64,000 bases of DNA from Edwardsiella anguillarum ET080813 (GTDB lineage: Bacteria > Pseudomonadota > Gammaproteobacteria > Enterobacterales > Enterobacteriaceae). Positions 8,031-17,772 of this stretch are shown here, one piece after another; the stretch's first letter is position 1, and each line of letters opens with the position of its first letter. The position numbers were made by a program, and so were the translations under genes. A model generated the notes under the pieces. The model was not told the origin of the DNA. It saw only the letters and a list, made by a program, of their open reading frames with translations, and searched no databases. The stretch lies in NCBI RefSeq assembly GCF_000264765.2, contig NZ_CP006664.1:1550001-1614000 (forward strand). The letters run 5' to 3'.

Positions 8031-9023
8031 ATGAAATTCAAACTCGCCTTGCTCACTACCGCCCTTGCCTCTGCGTGCATGTTTTCAGCCCCGACGTTTG
8101 CCGCAGAAAAGGCAGAAAAGCATGACATTGCCGTGGTCGCTAAAGTCACCGGTATTCCGTGGTTCAACCGCATGGAAACAGGGGTAAACCAAGCGGCGCA
8201 GCAGCTGGATGTCAACGCCTATCAGACCGGCCCCGCCACGCCTGACCCGGCCCAGCAGGTCAAGGTTATCGAGGATCTGATCGCCAAAAACGTGGATGCC
8301 ATCATCGTGGTGCCAAACGATGCCAAGGTGTTGGAGCCGGTGCTGAAGAAAGCGCGGGACAAGGGGATCGTGGTACTGACCCATGAGTCACCGGATCAGC
8401 AGATCGGCCAGTGGGATATCGAAACCATCGATAGCCAGAAATACGCGCAGGCCAACGTCGACGCGCTGGCCAAGGTGATGGGCGGCAAAGGGGGCTATGC
8501 CATCTACGTCGGCTCCCTGACCGTACCGCTGCACAATGCCTGGGCCGACTACGCCGTGAAGTACCAGAAAGAGAAGTATCCAGAGATGTTCGAAGTCACC
8601 TCGCGCCTACCGGTGGCCGAAAGCATCGATAAATCCTATGCCACCACCCTGGATCTGATGAAGACCTATCCCCAGCTGAAGGGGATTATCGGCTTTGGCT
8701 CCCTAGGCCCCATCGGCGCAGGTCAGGCGGTAGCCAAGAAACGCGCCAAGGATAAAGTGGCCGTCGTCGGGATCGCCATGCCATCCCAGGCGGCGCCTTA
8801 TCTGATTCGCGGCGATATCAAGCAGGTATTGCTGTGGGATCCGAAAGACGCGGGCTATGCGCTGGTGACCGTGGCCGATCGCCTGCTGCAGGGCCAGGAG
8901 GTCAAACCGGACCTGAGCATTGAAGGACTGGGCAAGGCGGATGTAGATACGAAAGATCACGTCATCCGCTTCAATAAAATATTAGAAGTGACCAAAGATA
9001 ACGCCCAGTCACTCGGTTTCTGA
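8031..9023 (+). CDS. Periplasmic sugar-binding protein of an ABC transporter
   Basis: This 330-residue protein has a Sec signal peptide with probable cleavage after APTFA (about residue 24). The mature part has the Peripla_BP_4 fold of the LsrB/RhaS/RbsB group: IAVVAKVTGIPWFNRMETG at the start, VDAIIVVPNDAKVLEPVLKKA mid-domain, and a late VAVVGIAMPSQAAPYLIRGDI block. Such proteins deliver a pentose, deoxysugar or AI-2-like ligand to an RbsA/RbsC-type importer. It is the first gene of a co-directional operon with an ATPase, two permeases, an FGGY kinase and a SIS isomerase. The ligand cannot be read from sequence; the kinase suggests a pentulose or its precursor. Confidence 0.88.
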   Translation: MKFKLALLTTALASACMFSAPTFAAEKAEKHDIAVVAKVTGIPWFNRMETGVNQAAQQLDVNAYQTGPATPDPAQQVKVIEDLIAKNVDAIIVVPNDAKVLEPVLKKARDKGIVVLTHESPDQQIGQWDIETIDSQKYAQANVDALAKVMGGKGGYAIYVGSLTVPLHNAWADYAVKYQKEKYPEMFEVTSRLPVAESIDKSYATTLDLMKTYPQLKGIIGFGSLGPIGAGQAVAKKRAKDKVAVVGIAMPSQAAPYLIRGDIKQVLLWDPKDAGYALVTVADRLLQGQEVKPDLSIEGLGKADVDTKDHVIRFNKILEVTKDNAQSLGF

Positions 9024-9143
9024 TTCCGGCTCACGGCCGCCATCACCAGGGAAACCAACGCCGCCGGCCGCGCGGGCCGGCGCTCAGGAATCTTTTCTCC
9101 ATCGTTATACGACGACGCCCCTCCGGGGGCGTCCGGCGGAGTA

Positions 9144-10646
9144 TTGCCCATGAACAGCAGCGCATTCATCACGCTTGAAAACATCAGTAAACAGTTTCCC
9201 GGCGTGCTGGCTCTGGATCGGGTCAGCCTGACGCTGAATAAAGGCGAGGTACACTGCCTGGCCGGCCAGAACGGCTGTGGCAAAAGTACCATCATCAAAA
9301 TCATCTCCGGCGTCTATCAGCCGGAAAAGGGAGCCCGCCTCCTGATCGACGGCAAACTGTTCCACCAGCTCACCCCCCCACTCTCCGCCCACTACGGCGT
9401 GCAGGTTATCTATCAAGACCTGTCGCTGTTTCCCAACTTCAGCGTGGCGGAAAACATCGCCATTCATCGCTACCAGCCGGGCGGCGATCTGTGGGTCCGC
9501 CGCCGCGCCATGCGGCAGCAGGCGCTGGCGGCGATGCAGCGCATCGGCGTGACGCTCGATCCGGACAAGAAGGTGGAAAAGCTGTCGATCGCCGATCGCC
9601 AGCTGGTCGCCATCTGCCGCGCCATCGCCGCCGATGCCCGACTGGTGATCATGGATGAGCCCACCGCCTCCCTGACCCGCCAGGAGGTCAACGGTCTGCT
9701 GCGCGTAGTCAATGAGCTGAAGAGCACGGGAATTTGCGTGGTCTTCGTCAGCCACCGTCTGGATGAGGTGATGGAGGTGGCCGATCGCATCAGCGTGATG
9801 CGCGACGGCAAGCTGGTCGGCACCTGGCCCGCCAGCGAGCTGGACAGCCACGAGCTGGCCTTCCTGATGACCGGCCAGCGCTTCCACTATACGCCGCTGC
9901 CGGCCTACGATGCCCCAGCGGCTGCGCCGCGCCTGGCGCTGCGTAACCTCACCCGGCATGGCAAGTACCACGATATCAGCCTGACGCTGCATCAGGGCGA
10001 GATCGTCTCCATCGTCGGCCTGCTGGGCGCCGGACGCACGGAGCTGTGCCTGAGCCTGTTCGGCATGACCCGTCCTGACAGCGGCGAGATCCGCATCGAC
10101 GGCCAGACGGTCACCCTGAACGGCAACCGCGACGCCATCCGCCACGGTATCGGCTACGTGTCGGAGGATCGCCTGACTCAGGGGCTGATTATGGATCAGT
10201 CGATCTATGACAACACCATCGTCACCGTCTTCGACCAGCTGCACACCAAGGCCGGGCTGCTCGATCATCACCGTGCCAATGCGCTGGTTCAGCGGCTGAT
10301 CCGTGAGTTGAATATCAAGGTGGCCGACAGCGCGCTGCCGGTCAAGACGCTCTCCGGCGGCAATGCGCAGCGCATCGCCATCGCCAAGTGGGTCGCGACC
10401 CGCCCCCGCATTCTGATCCTCGACTCGCCGACCGTTGGTGTCGATATCGCCAATAAAGAGGGGATCTACCAGATCGCCCGCGATCTGGCGCAGCAGGGCA
10501 TGGCGGTGCTGATGATCTGCGACGAGATCCCGGAGGCCTATTACAACAGCCACCGTATCCTGGTGATGCGCCGGGGCGCCCTGGTGGCCGAATTTTTACC
10601 GCAGCGCTGCTGCGAACAGGATATTGCCGAGGTGGTCAATGCATAA
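9144..10646 (+). CDS. Sugar ABC transporter ATP-binding protein (RbsA type)
   Basis: The 500-residue protein contains two fused ABC domains, as in RbsA, AraG and LsrA. The first has a full Walker A (GQNGCGKST, near residue 41) and Walker B (LVIMDEPTAS). The second has the degenerate loop GLLGAGRTEL and a canonical signature LSGGNAQRIAIAKW. This one-good, one-degenerate layout is normal for the family. It energises import through the two downstream permeases. Its end overlaps the first permease start by 8 bp, which supports translational coupling. A 120-base gap separates it from the binding-protein gene, commonly a site of transcript processing in such operons. Confidence 0.92.
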   Translation: MPMNSSAFITLENISKQFPGVLALDRVSLTLNKGEVHCLAGQNGCGKSTIIKIISGVYQPEKGARLLIDGKLFHQLTPPLSAHYGVQVIYQDLSLFPNFSVAENIAIHRYQPGGDLWVRRRAMRQQALAAMQRIGVTLDPDKKVEKLSIADRQLVAICRAIAADARLVIMDEPTASLTRQEVNGLLRVVNELKSTGICVVFVSHRLDEVMEVADRISVMRDGKLVGTWPASELDSHELAFLMTGQRFHYTPLPAYDAPAAAPRLALRNLTRHGKYHDISLTLHQGEIVSIVGLLGAGRTELCLSLFGMTRPDSGEIRIDGQTVTLNGNRDAIRHGIGYVSEDRLTQGLIMDQSIYDNTIVTVFDQLHTKAGLLDHHRANALVQRLIRELNIKVADSALPVKTLSGGNAQRIAIAKWVATRPRILILDSPTVGVDIANKEGIYQIARDLAQQGMAVLMICDEIPEAYYNSHRILVMRRGALVAEFLPQRCCEQDIAEVVNA

Positions 10647-11628
10647 CGCCTTCCTTTCCCGCCTGACGGGGCGACACGAAGCCTATCTCGGGCTGCTGGT
10701 CATCGCCCTGGCGCTGGGCCTCACGCTGGCGACCGATGAATTCTTCTCGCTGGGCAACCTGACCGACGTTGCCACCAGCTACGCCATTCTCGGGATCCTC
10801 GCCTGCGGTCTGTTCGTGGTGCTGATCGCCGGCGGGATCGATATCTCCTTCCCGGCGATGACCGCCATCGCCCAGTACGTGATGGCCAGCTGGATCATCA
10901 CCCACGGCGGCAGCTTTCCGCTGGCCTTCGTCATGGCCATCGCCGTGGGGCTGCTGCTGGGGCTGTGTAACGGCTTCCTGGTCTACTGGCTGCGGGTGCC
11001 GGCGATCATCATTACCATCGCCACCCTGAATCTCTACTATGGGCTGCTGGTCTACCTGACCAAGGGCACCTGGCTATACGGTTTTCCCGACTGGTTTATG
11101 GAGGGGGTCAACTACCTCTCCTTTACCGGCACAGACGGCTATGACTATGGCCTAACGTTGCCGCTGCTGTGCCTGGGCGGTACCGTCGCGCTGACCGCCG
11201 TGCTGATGAACCACACCCGCCTCGGGCGTCAGATCTATGCCATGGGCGGCAACCGCGACGCCGCCTCCCGCCTGGGCATGAACCTGCTGCGTCTGCACTT
11301 CTATGTCTACGGCTATATGGGGATCCTGGCCGGCATTGCGGCGGTGGTACAGGCGCAGATCACCCAGTCGGTGGCGCCTAACTCGCTGCTCGGCTTTGAG
11401 CTGACGGTGCTGGCGGCGGTGGTGCTCGGCGGCACCAGCATGGCTGGCGGGCGCGGTACCCTCACCGGTACCCTGCTGGGAGTCATTCTGCTGGCCTTTT
11501 TGCAGAACGGTCTGACGCTGCTCGGCGTCTCCTCCTACTGGCATACGGTACTCAGCGGGCTGATCATCCTGATCAGCATCAGCAGCACCGCCTGGAACGA
11601 AAAACGCAAACTGGCCAAGGAGCTATAG
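10639..11628 (+). CDS. Sugar ABC transporter permease 1 (RbsC type)
   Basis: This 329-residue polytopic protein belongs to the BPD_transp_2 family (RbsC, LsrC). About eight to ten hydrophobic segments are present, with the family's GIDISFPAMTAIAQYV and VVLGGTSMAGGRGTLTGTLLG blocks. The start ATG at 10639 lies inside the 3' end of the ATPase gene; an upstream in-frame start at 10624 is possible but adds residues unlike the family. Together with the next gene it forms a heterodimeric membrane channel, as LsrC and LsrD do. Confidence 0.9.
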   Translation: MHNAFLSRLTGRHEAYLGLLVIALALGLTLATDEFFSLGNLTDVATSYAILGILACGLFVVLIAGGIDISFPAMTAIAQYVMASWIITHGGSFPLAFVMAIAVGLLLGLCNGFLVYWLRVPAIIITIATLNLYYGLLVYLTKGTWLYGFPDWFMEGVNYLSFTGTDGYDYGLTLPLLCLGGTVALTAVLMNHTRLGRQIYAMGGNRDAASRLGMNLLRLHFYVYGYMGILAGIAAVVQAQITQSVAPNSLLGFELTVLAAVVLGGTSMAGGRGTLTGTLLGVILLAFLQNGLTLLGVSSYWHTVLSGLIILISISSTAWNEKRKLAKEL

Positions 11629-11629
11629 C

Positions 11630-12583
11630 ATGAACGCCTTTGCGCGCCTGCTGCCTGGCGATCGCATCATTCGCCTGCAGTGCCTGATCATCGTTGTCGT
11701 CGCGCTGCTGTTTTCCGCGCTGCTCGGCACCCGCTTCTTCAGCGTAGCCAACTTTCAATCCATCGCCTCCCAGCTGCCGATCCTGGGCATGTTGGCGCTC
11801 GGTATGGGCGTGACTATGCTGACCGGCGGCATTAACCTGTCGATCATCGCCGGCGCCAACGCCTGCTCGCTGGTCATGGCCGCCATTATCGTCAGCCATC
11901 CCGAGCAGCCGGCCTTCCTGGTGCTGGCGCTGCTGGCGGGTCTACTGGTGGCCGTCGCGATCGGCGCACTCAACGGCGCCCTGATCGCCTGGGTCGGCGT
12001 GTCGCCGATCCTGGCGACGCTGGGCACCATGACGCTGCTCACCGGACTCAATATCCTGCTCTCCAACGGCGCGGTGATCGCCGGCTTCCCGCCGCTGATC
12101 CAGCAGCTCGGCAGCGCCACCCTGCTGGGGATCCCCCTGGCCATGCTGCTGTTTCTGGCCGTCGCCGCCGCGCTGTGGCTCCTGCTGGAGCACACCACTT
12201 TGGGACGCAGCCTGTATCTGATCGGCTCCAACCAGCAGGCGACCCGTTTCAGCGGGGTAGACACCGCCCGCGTACAGATCGCCGTCTATATCATTTCGGC
12301 CCTGCTCGGCTGGGCCGCGGCGCTGTTGATGATGGCCAAGTTCAACTCGGCCAAGGCCGGCTACGGGGAGTCCTATCTGCTGGTCACCATTCTGGCCTCG
12401 GTGCTCGGCGGGATTAACCCGGACGGCGGATTTGGCCGTATTCTGGGGCTGGTGCTGGCGCTGATCGTGCTGCAGATGCTGGAGAGCGGGCTCAATTTGC
12501 TGGGCGTCAGCAGCTATCTGACCATGGCCCTGTGGGGCGGTGTGCTGATCCTGTTTATTGCATTACAGAATCGAACAGCCTGA
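11630..12583 (+). CDS. Sugar ABC transporter permease 2 (RbsC type)
   Basis: The 317-residue inner-membrane permease is a paralogue of the preceding gene. It has the same fold pattern: MLALGMGVTMLTGGINLS near residue 60, LATLGTMTLLTGLNI mid-protein, and ASVLGGINPDGGFGRILG near the end. Its start is 2 bases after the stop of permease 1. Paired unequal permeases are typical of the Lsr and Rha-type importers. Its stop lies 17 bases before the kinase start, so the kinase is probably cotranscribed. Confidence 0.9.
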   Translation: MNAFARLLPGDRIIRLQCLIIVVVALLFSALLGTRFFSVANFQSIASQLPILGMLALGMGVTMLTGGINLSIIAGANACSLVMAAIIVSHPEQPAFLVLALLAGLLVAVAIGALNGALIAWVGVSPILATLGTMTLLTGLNILLSNGAVIAGFPPLIQQLGSATLLGIPLAMLLFLAVAAALWLLLEHTTLGRSLYLIGSNQQATRFSGVDTARVQIAVYIISALLGWAAALLMMAKFNSAKAGYGESYLLVTILASVLGGINPDGGFGRILGLVLALIVLQMLESGLNLLGVSSYLTMALWGGVLILFIALQNRTA

Positions 12584-12599
12584 TTTCAGGAGAAAATTC

Positions 12600-14237
12600 A
12601 TGGCAAGCTACTTTATTGGCGTAGATGTGGGAACCGGAAGCGCTCGCGCCGGTGTCTTTGACCTCAGCGGGCGCATGGTCGGCCAGGCAACGCGCGAAAT
12701 CGACCTCTACCGTCCCCAGGCCGACTTTGTCGAACAGTCGTCCGACAACATCTGGCAGGCGGTGTGTAACGCGGTGCGCGACGCCGTGAGCCAGGCCGAC
12801 ATTAACCCAATTCAAATCAAAGGGATGGGATTCGATGCCACCTGTTCGCTGGTGGTGCTGGACAGCGAAGGCAAACCGCTGACCATCAGCCCCTCCGGGC
12901 GCAGCGAGCAGAACATCATCGTCTGGATGGATCACCGCGCCATCGCCCAGGCGCAGCGCATCAACACCACCCACCACCGGGTGCTGGACTTCGTCGGCGG
13001 TATCATCTCGCCGGAAATGCAGACACCCAAGCTGCTGTGGTTAAAACAGCATATGCCGACCACCTGGGCCAATGCAGGCTACTTCTTTGACCTTCCAGAC
13101 TTTTTAACCTGGCGCGCCACCCAGGATGACACCCGCTCCCTCTGCTCCACCGTATGCAAGTGGACCTATCTGGGACACGAAAACCGCTGGGATGAGAGCT
13201 ATTTCCGCGAAATCGGGCTGGAGGATCTGCTGGCGCACGATGCCGCCAAGATCGGCCGTGAAGTCAAAACCATGGGAGAGCCGTTGGGCTATGGCCTAAC
13301 CGAGCGCGCGGCGCGAGAGATGGGCCTGATCCCCGGCACGGCGGTCAGCGTCTCGATCATCGACGCCCATGCCGGTACGCTGGGAACCCTGGGCGCCAGC
13401 GGCGTCAGCGGTGACCTGGCCGACTTCGATCGCCGCATCGCCCTGATCGGCGGCACCTCCACCGGCCATATGGCCATGTCGCCCACCGCGCGCTTTATTG
13501 GCGGCGTATGGGGGCCTTACTATTCGGCAATCCTGCCGGGCTACTGGCTGAACGAGGGGGGACAGTCAGCGACCGGCGCCCTGATCGATCACGTCATCCA
13601 GTCCCATCCCTGCTACGCCCCGCTGCTGGCGCAGGCCAAGTCCAACGGCCAGACCATCTATGAAGTGCTCAACGCCCTGCTACGCAAAATGGCGGGAGAG
13701 CCGGAAAACATCGCGTTCCTGACCCGTGATATCCACGTTCTGCCCTATTTTCACGGTAACCGCTCGCCGCGCGCCGACCCGACCCTGAGCGGCGTCATGA
13801 GCGGTCTGAAGCTGTCACGAACCCCGGAGGATCTGGCGCTACAGTATCTGGCGACCATCCAGGCGATCGCGCTGGGTACCCGCCACATCATCGAAACGAT
13901 GAACCAGAGCGGCTACCGCATCGACACCATCATGGCCAGCGGCGGCGGCACCAAGAACCCGATCTTCGTTCAGGAGCACGCCAACGCCACCGGCTGCGCC
14001 ATGCTGCTGCCCGTCGAGGGCGAAGCGATGCTGCTGGGCGGCGCCATGATGGGCACCGTCGCGGCCGGCGTCTTTGACACTCTGCCGGAGGCGATGGGTG
14101 CCATGAGCCGCATCGGCAAGACCGTAACGCCGCAGACCAACAGCATCAAGCGCTACTATGATCGCAAATACCGGGTGTTCCATGAAATGTATCAGGACCA
14201 TATGAAGTATCGCCAGCTGATGCAGGAGGCAGAATGA
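12600..14237 (+). CDS. FGGY-family carbohydrate kinase, probable D-ribulokinase type
   Basis: At 545 residues this is a full two-domain FGGY kinase. The N-terminal GVDVGTGSARAGVFD phosphate loop, the MGFDATCSLVV segment, the IIVWMDHRA motif and the C-terminal ASGGGTKNPIFVQEHAN block are intact. The WMDHRA motif and length resemble the D-ribulokinase branch (eukaryotic FGGY and Yersinia relatives) more than xylulokinase or LsrK, but substrate assignment is inference. It would phosphorylate the imported sugar, possibly at C5, to feed the pentose phosphate pathway. AGGAG lies before ATG 12600; upstream in-frame codons from 12558 overlap the permease and are not used. It overlaps the next gene by 4 bp. 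Confidence 0.88.
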   Translation: MASYFIGVDVGTGSARAGVFDLSGRMVGQATREIDLYRPQADFVEQSSDNIWQAVCNAVRDAVSQADINPIQIKGMGFDATCSLVVLDSEGKPLTISPSGRSEQNIIVWMDHRAIAQAQRINTTHHRVLDFVGGIISPEMQTPKLLWLKQHMPTTWANAGYFFDLPDFLTWRATQDDTRSLCSTVCKWTYLGHENRWDESYFREIGLEDLLAHDAAKIGREVKTMGEPLGYGLTERAAREMGLIPGTAVSVSIIDAHAGTLGTLGASGVSGDLADFDRRIALIGGTSTGHMAMSPTARFIGGVWGPYYSAILPGYWLNEGGQSATGALIDHVIQSHPCYAPLLAQAKSNGQTIYEVLNALLRKMAGEPENIAFLTRDIHVLPYFHGNRSPRADPTLSGVMSGLKLSRTPEDLALQYLATIQAIALGTRHIIETMNQSGYRIDTIMASGGGTKNPIFVQEHANATGCAMLLPVEGEAMLLGGAMMGTVAAGVFDTLPEAMGAMSRIGKTVTPQTNSIKRYYDRKYRVFHEMYQDHMKYRQLMQEAE

Positions 14238-14854
14238 CGGCACAATGGCATCAGGCGCAGGCTGCCTGGCAAATCTATAGCGCCGAGCTGACACAGCTGG
14301 CGCAGCGGCTGGACGCCGAGCAGTGGCAGCAGCTGCTGGATCGGCTCGACGGCTGTCGTGGCAAGATCGTGGTCAGCGGCGTCGGTACCTCGGGGATCGC
14401 CGCACGTAAAGTCGCGCACATGCTGGCCTGCGTGGAGCGCCCGGCCATCTACCTCAGCGCCACCGACGCGGCCCATGGCGACCTTGGCTTTCTGCGCGGC
14501 GACGATCTGGTGATCCTCATCTCGCGCGGCGGCAATTCCGACGAACTGACGCGCCTGCTGCCGGCGCTACAGGCAAAGGGGGTTCCCCTGATCGCCGTCA
14601 CGGAGAATCCGCACTCGGCCATCGCCCGCGCGGCGCAGCTGACGCTGGCGACCGGGGTACAGCGCGAGATAGACCCGCTCAACATGCTGGCCACCACCTC
14701 CATCATCTTGGTGTTGGCCCTGTTCGATGCCGCCTGCGCCTGTCTGATGCAGCGCAGCGGCTACGATCGCCAGACGCTGCTGAGCGTGCATCCCGGCGGA
14801 GACGTGGGGCTAAGCCTGCGCCGTAGCGCGGACGATCAGGCTATCGGCGCGTAG
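14234..14854 (+). CDS. SIS-domain sugar-phosphate isomerase (KpsF/GutQ-like, no CBS domains)
   Basis: The 206-residue protein is a single SIS domain: [19 protein letters not shown], a serine-containing [10 protein letters not shown] phosphate-binding loop, and the HPGG motif near the C-terminus that marks arabinose-5-phosphate isomerases. KpsF/GutQ/KdsD enzymes interconvert ribulose 5-phosphate and arabinose 5-phosphate and usually carry two CBS domains (about 320 aa). Those are absent here, so a catabolic rather than LPS role is likely. It overlaps the kinase stop by 4 bp (ATGA) and its own 3' end overlaps convergent rsmJ by 19 bp. The exact substrate is unproven. Confidence 0.82.
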   Translation: MTAQWHQAQAAWQIYSAELTQLAQRLDAEQWQQLLDRLDGCRGKIVVSGVGTSGIAARKVAHMLACVERPAIYLSATDAAHGDLGFLRGDDLVILISRGGNSDELTRLLPALQAKGVPLIAVTENPHSAIARAAQLTLATGVQREIDPLNMLATTSIILVLALFDAACACLMQRSGYDRQTLLSVHPGGDVGLSLRRSADDQAIGA

Positions 14855-15588
14855 ATATCGAAGCGGTGGCTTTTGGTCAGGGTCGCGTTAGGGGTCGCGA
14901 CACCGGCCAACGGCGGCGCATAGTCTGGCCGCTTGACCACCACCCGCTTGGTCGCCAAACGGCGCGCCGGCGCCAGCAGGGCGTCGGCGTCGTCATCGGC
15001 GCCGACCAGCGCCTGAAACACCCGCATCTCTTTCTTCACCAGCGCACTTTTCTGCCGGTGAGGAAACATCGGATCGAGATAGACCACCTCGGGGCGGGGC
15101 GTCAATGTCGCCAACACCTCGATACTGGAGGCGTGCAGCAGGGTCAGGCGCTCGCGCAGCCAGGGGCCGATCTCCGCATCGGCATAGCCGCGCTGGAGAC
15201 CATCGTCCAACAACGCCGCCACCACGGGATGACGCTCTAACATGCGCACCCGACAGCCCAGCGCAGCCAACACGAAAGCGTCACGCCCCAGACCGGCGGT
15301 GGCATCGACCACATCGGGTAGGTAGCCGCCTTTGATGCCAACCGCCTTGGCCACCGCCTCACCGCGCCCGCCGCCAAAGCGGCGACGGTGCGCCAGCGTC
15401 CCGCCGACGAAGTCGACGAAAATGGCCCCCAGCTTCGGCTCGTCCAGCTTGCGCAGCTCCAGGCGCTGCGGCGTCAGCACCAGCGCCAGTACAGCGTCGG
15501 CGTCATGACACAGCTCCCAGCGCTGCGCCAGCGCGCTCAGCGCCGCCGCATCGGCACCCTCCTCCGCCAGCAGCTGAACCGTCGCCAT
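14836..15588 (-). CDS. rsmJ: 16S rRNA (guanine-1516-N2)-methyltransferase
   Basis: This 250-residue cytoplasmic SAM-dependent methyltransferase matches RsmJ (YhiQ) of E. coli, also 250 aa. It methylates G1516 of 16S rRNA. Visible features are the [17 protein letters not shown] block, the SAM-binding [14 protein letters not shown] motif, and the catalytic-type [18 protein letters not shown] segment. Its start codon overlaps the stop of prlC in TGATG, so the two are translationally coupled, as in E. coli. Its 3' end overlaps that of the convergent SIS gene. The first ten or so residues diverge from E. coli. Confidence 0.95.
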   Translation of the reverse strand: MATVQLLAEEGADAAALSALAQRWELCHDADAVLALVLTPQRLELRKLDEPKLGAIFVDFVGGTLAHRRRFGGGRGEAVAKAVGIKGGYLPDVVDATAGLGRDAFVLAALGCRVRMLERHPVVAALLDDGLQRGYADAEIGPWLRERLTLLHASSIEVLATLTPRPEVVYLDPMFPHRQKSALVKKEMRVFQALVGADDDADALLAPARRLATKRVVVKRPDYAPPLAGVATPNATLTKSHRFDIYAPIA

Positions 15589-17630
15589 CAGCCCTTGATC
15601 CCGTAATGACGCAGCATGGCATCGATCTGCGGCTCACGCCCACGGAACGCTTTAAACAGGGTCATCGGCTCATCGGAGCCCCCCTGCGATAGCACGTTAT
15701 CCAAGAAGGCACGCCCGGTATCAACGTTAAAGATCCCCTCCTCCTCAAAGCGGGAGAAAGCGTCCGCCGACAGCAGCTCAGCCCATAGATAGCTGTAGTA
15801 GCCGGCCGCATAGCCGCCGGCGAAGATGTGGCTAAACGCGTGCGGGAAACGCCCCCACTCCGGCGACGGCACGACCGCCACCAGCGCCTTGACCTGACGC
15901 AGGGTCTCCAGAATCTGCGCGCCCTGCGACGGGTCGAATTCGGTGTGCAGACGGAAATCAAACAGCCCGAACTCCAGCTGGCGCAGAATAAACAGCGCGG
16001 ACTGATAGTTCTTGGCCGCCAGCATCCGATCCAGCATCGCCTGCGGCAGCGGCTCGCCGCTCTGATAATGCCCGGAGATAAAGGCCAGCGCCTCCGGCTC
16101 CCAGCACCAGTTCTCCATAAACTGGCTCGGCAGCTCGACCGCATCCCACGGCACCCCGTTTATCCCGGAAACCCCCGGGGTTTCGATACGGGTCAGCATG
16201 TGGTGCAGGCCGTGGCCAAACTCGTGGAACAGCGTGGTCACTTCGCCGTGGGTAAACAGCGCCGGGCTATCGCCCAGTGGACGGTTAAAGTTACAGGTCA
16301 GGTAGGCCACCGGCTTCTGCAGGCTGCCGTCGGCGCGGCGCAGACGCCCGGCGCAGTCGTCCATCCAGGCGCCGCCGCGCTTGTGTTCGCGCGCGTACAG
16401 ATCCAGATAGAAGCTGCCGCACAGCTCACCGTCGCTGCCGTACAGCTCAAAGAAACGCACCTCCGGGTGCCAGACATCCACGTCGTGACGCTCTTTGGCC
16501 GTAATACCATAGATGCGATGCACCACCTCAAACAGCCCGCTCAGCACCGTCGGCTCGGGGAAGTAGGGGCGCAGCTCCTCGTCGCTGATGGCGTAGAGAT
16601 GCTGCTTCTGTTTCTCGCTGTAGTAGGTGATGTCCCAGGGTGCCAGCTCGCTGACGCCATAGTGGCGCAGGGCGAAGGCGCTGAGCTGCTCCAGCTCCGC
16701 CGCCCCCTGTTTATGGGCGCGCTGCGCCAGATCGTTGAGGAACCCCAGCACCTGCTGCGGATTTTCAGCCATCTTGGTCGCCAGCGACTTGTCGGCGTAG
16801 CTGGCAAAGCCCAGCAGCTGAGCCAGCTCATGGCGCAGCGCCAGCGTCTCGTTCATGATGGCGCCGTTGTCCCATTCACCTGCGTTCGGCCCCTGATCGG
16901 AGGCTCGGGTGGTAAAGGCGCGGTACATCTCATAGCGCAGTTCGCGGTTGTCGGCATAGGTCATCACCGGCAGGTAGCTCGGCATATCCAGCGTCAACAG
17001 CCACCCCTGCTGGCCACGTGACGATGCCAGCTCATGGGCCGCCGCCAGCGCGCTCTCCGGCAGGCCGGCCAGCGCCGCCTTCTCCGTCATCAGCTTGCTC
17101 CAGCCCATGGTCGCATCCAGCACATTGTTGCTGAAGGCGGAGCCCAGCTCGGACAGGCGCATGACGATTTCGCCGTAGCGCTTCTGCGCCTCCGGCGGCA
17201 GGCCGATACCGGACAGCTCAAAGTCGCGCAGCGCATTATCCACCGCCCGCTTCTGGGCCTTGTCCAGCGCCATATAGCCCTCTCCCGCCTTCAGCTGGCG
17301 GTAGGCCTGATACAGCCCCTGATGCTGGCCGACCCAGGTACCGTACTCTGACAGCAGCGGCAGGCACTGCTCATAGGCCGCCCGCAGCTCCGGGCTGTTT
17401 TTTACCGCGTTGAGATGGCTGACCGGCGAAAAAATACGTCCCAAACGATCGTCGGCCTCGGCCAGCGGCTGTATCAGGTTCTCCCAGGTAAAGGGGCCGG
17501 GCTGCGCCACCACACGTTCCACCGCGGCACGGCAGTCGGCCAGCGCCGCGCTCACCGCCGGCACCACGTCCTGCGGCGTAATGCGAGAAAAGGGCGGAAG
17601 CACAAAGGGAGTCAGCAAAGGGTTGGTCAT
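15588..17630 (-). CDS. prlC: Oligopeptidase A
   Basis: The 680-residue cytoplasmic M3-family zinc metallopeptidase has exactly the length of E. coli PrlC (OpdA). The zinc-binding helix is [12 protein letters not shown], with H469, E470 and H473; the third ligand glutamate would be in the downstream helix around WCWEPEAL. It degrades short peptides, including cleaved signal peptides. The frame is open far upstream, but homology starts at [17 protein letters not shown] (ATG at 17630). A sigma-32-like promoter lies at 17731-17757, in keeping with the known heat-shock control of this gene. It is coupled to rsmJ downstream. Confidence 0.96.
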   Translation of the reverse strand: MTNPLLTPFVLPPFSRITPQDVVPAVSAALADCRAAVERVVAQPGPFTWENLIQPLAEADDRLGRIFSPVSHLNAVKNSPELRAAYEQCLPLLSEYGTWVGQHQGLYQAYRQLKAGEGYMALDKAQKRAVDNALRDFELSGIGLPPEAQKRYGEIVMRLSELGSAFSNNVLDATMGWSKLMTEKAALAGLPESALAAAHELASSRGQQGWLLTLDMPSYLPVMTYADNRELRYEMYRAFTTRASDQGPNAGEWDNGAIMNETLALRHELAQLLGFASYADKSLATKMAENPQQVLGFLNDLAQRAHKQGAAELEQLSAFALRHYGVSELAPWDITYYSEKQKQHLYAISDEELRPYFPEPTVLSGLFEVVHRIYGITAKERHDVDVWHPEVRFFELYGSDGELCGSFYLDLYAREHKRGGAWMDDCAGRLRRADGSLQKPVAYLTCNFNRPLGDSPALFTHGEVTTLFHEFGHGLHHMLTRIETPGVSGINGVPWDAVELPSQFMENWCWEPEALAFISGHYQSGEPLPQAMLDRMLAAKNYQSALFILRQLEFGLFDFRLHTEFDPSQGAQILETLRQVKALVAVVPSPEWGRFPHAFSHIFAGGYAAGYYSYLWAELLSADAFSRFEEEGIFNVDTGRAFLDNVLSQGGSDEPMTLFKAFRGREPQIDAMLRHYGIKG

Positions 17631-17730
17631 CAGCAAGTGTCCTATGGTCGGCAGGGCTGACGCAGCAGCCCTGAAATCGGGATATCCGCCGCGTGACGCC
17701 GCGGATAAAATAAGGCGTAATGAAGCTAGG

Positions 17731-17757
17731 ATGGGGACTGCGGCGCAGAAAATCAAT
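17731..17757 (-). promoter_or_regulatory. Candidate heat-shock (sigma-32) promoter of prlC
   Basis: On the minus strand ATTGAT (17757-17752) is separated by 15 bases from CCCCAT (17736-17731), close to the sigma-32 consensus CTTGAA and CCCCAT. The -35 half is imperfect. It lies about 100 bases upstream of the prlC start. Confidence 0.45.
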
Positions 17758-17772
17758 CTCTGCGCGCACGGT

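Noticed and set aside
9105-10553. 482-codon open frame antisense to the sugar ABC ATPase
   Set aside because: The plus-strand ATPase has full Walker and signature motifs; the antisense product has no recognisable domain.
15828-17021. 397-codon open frame antisense to prlC
   Set aside because: It is a shadow of the oligopeptidase gene and has no ribosome-binding site or family features.
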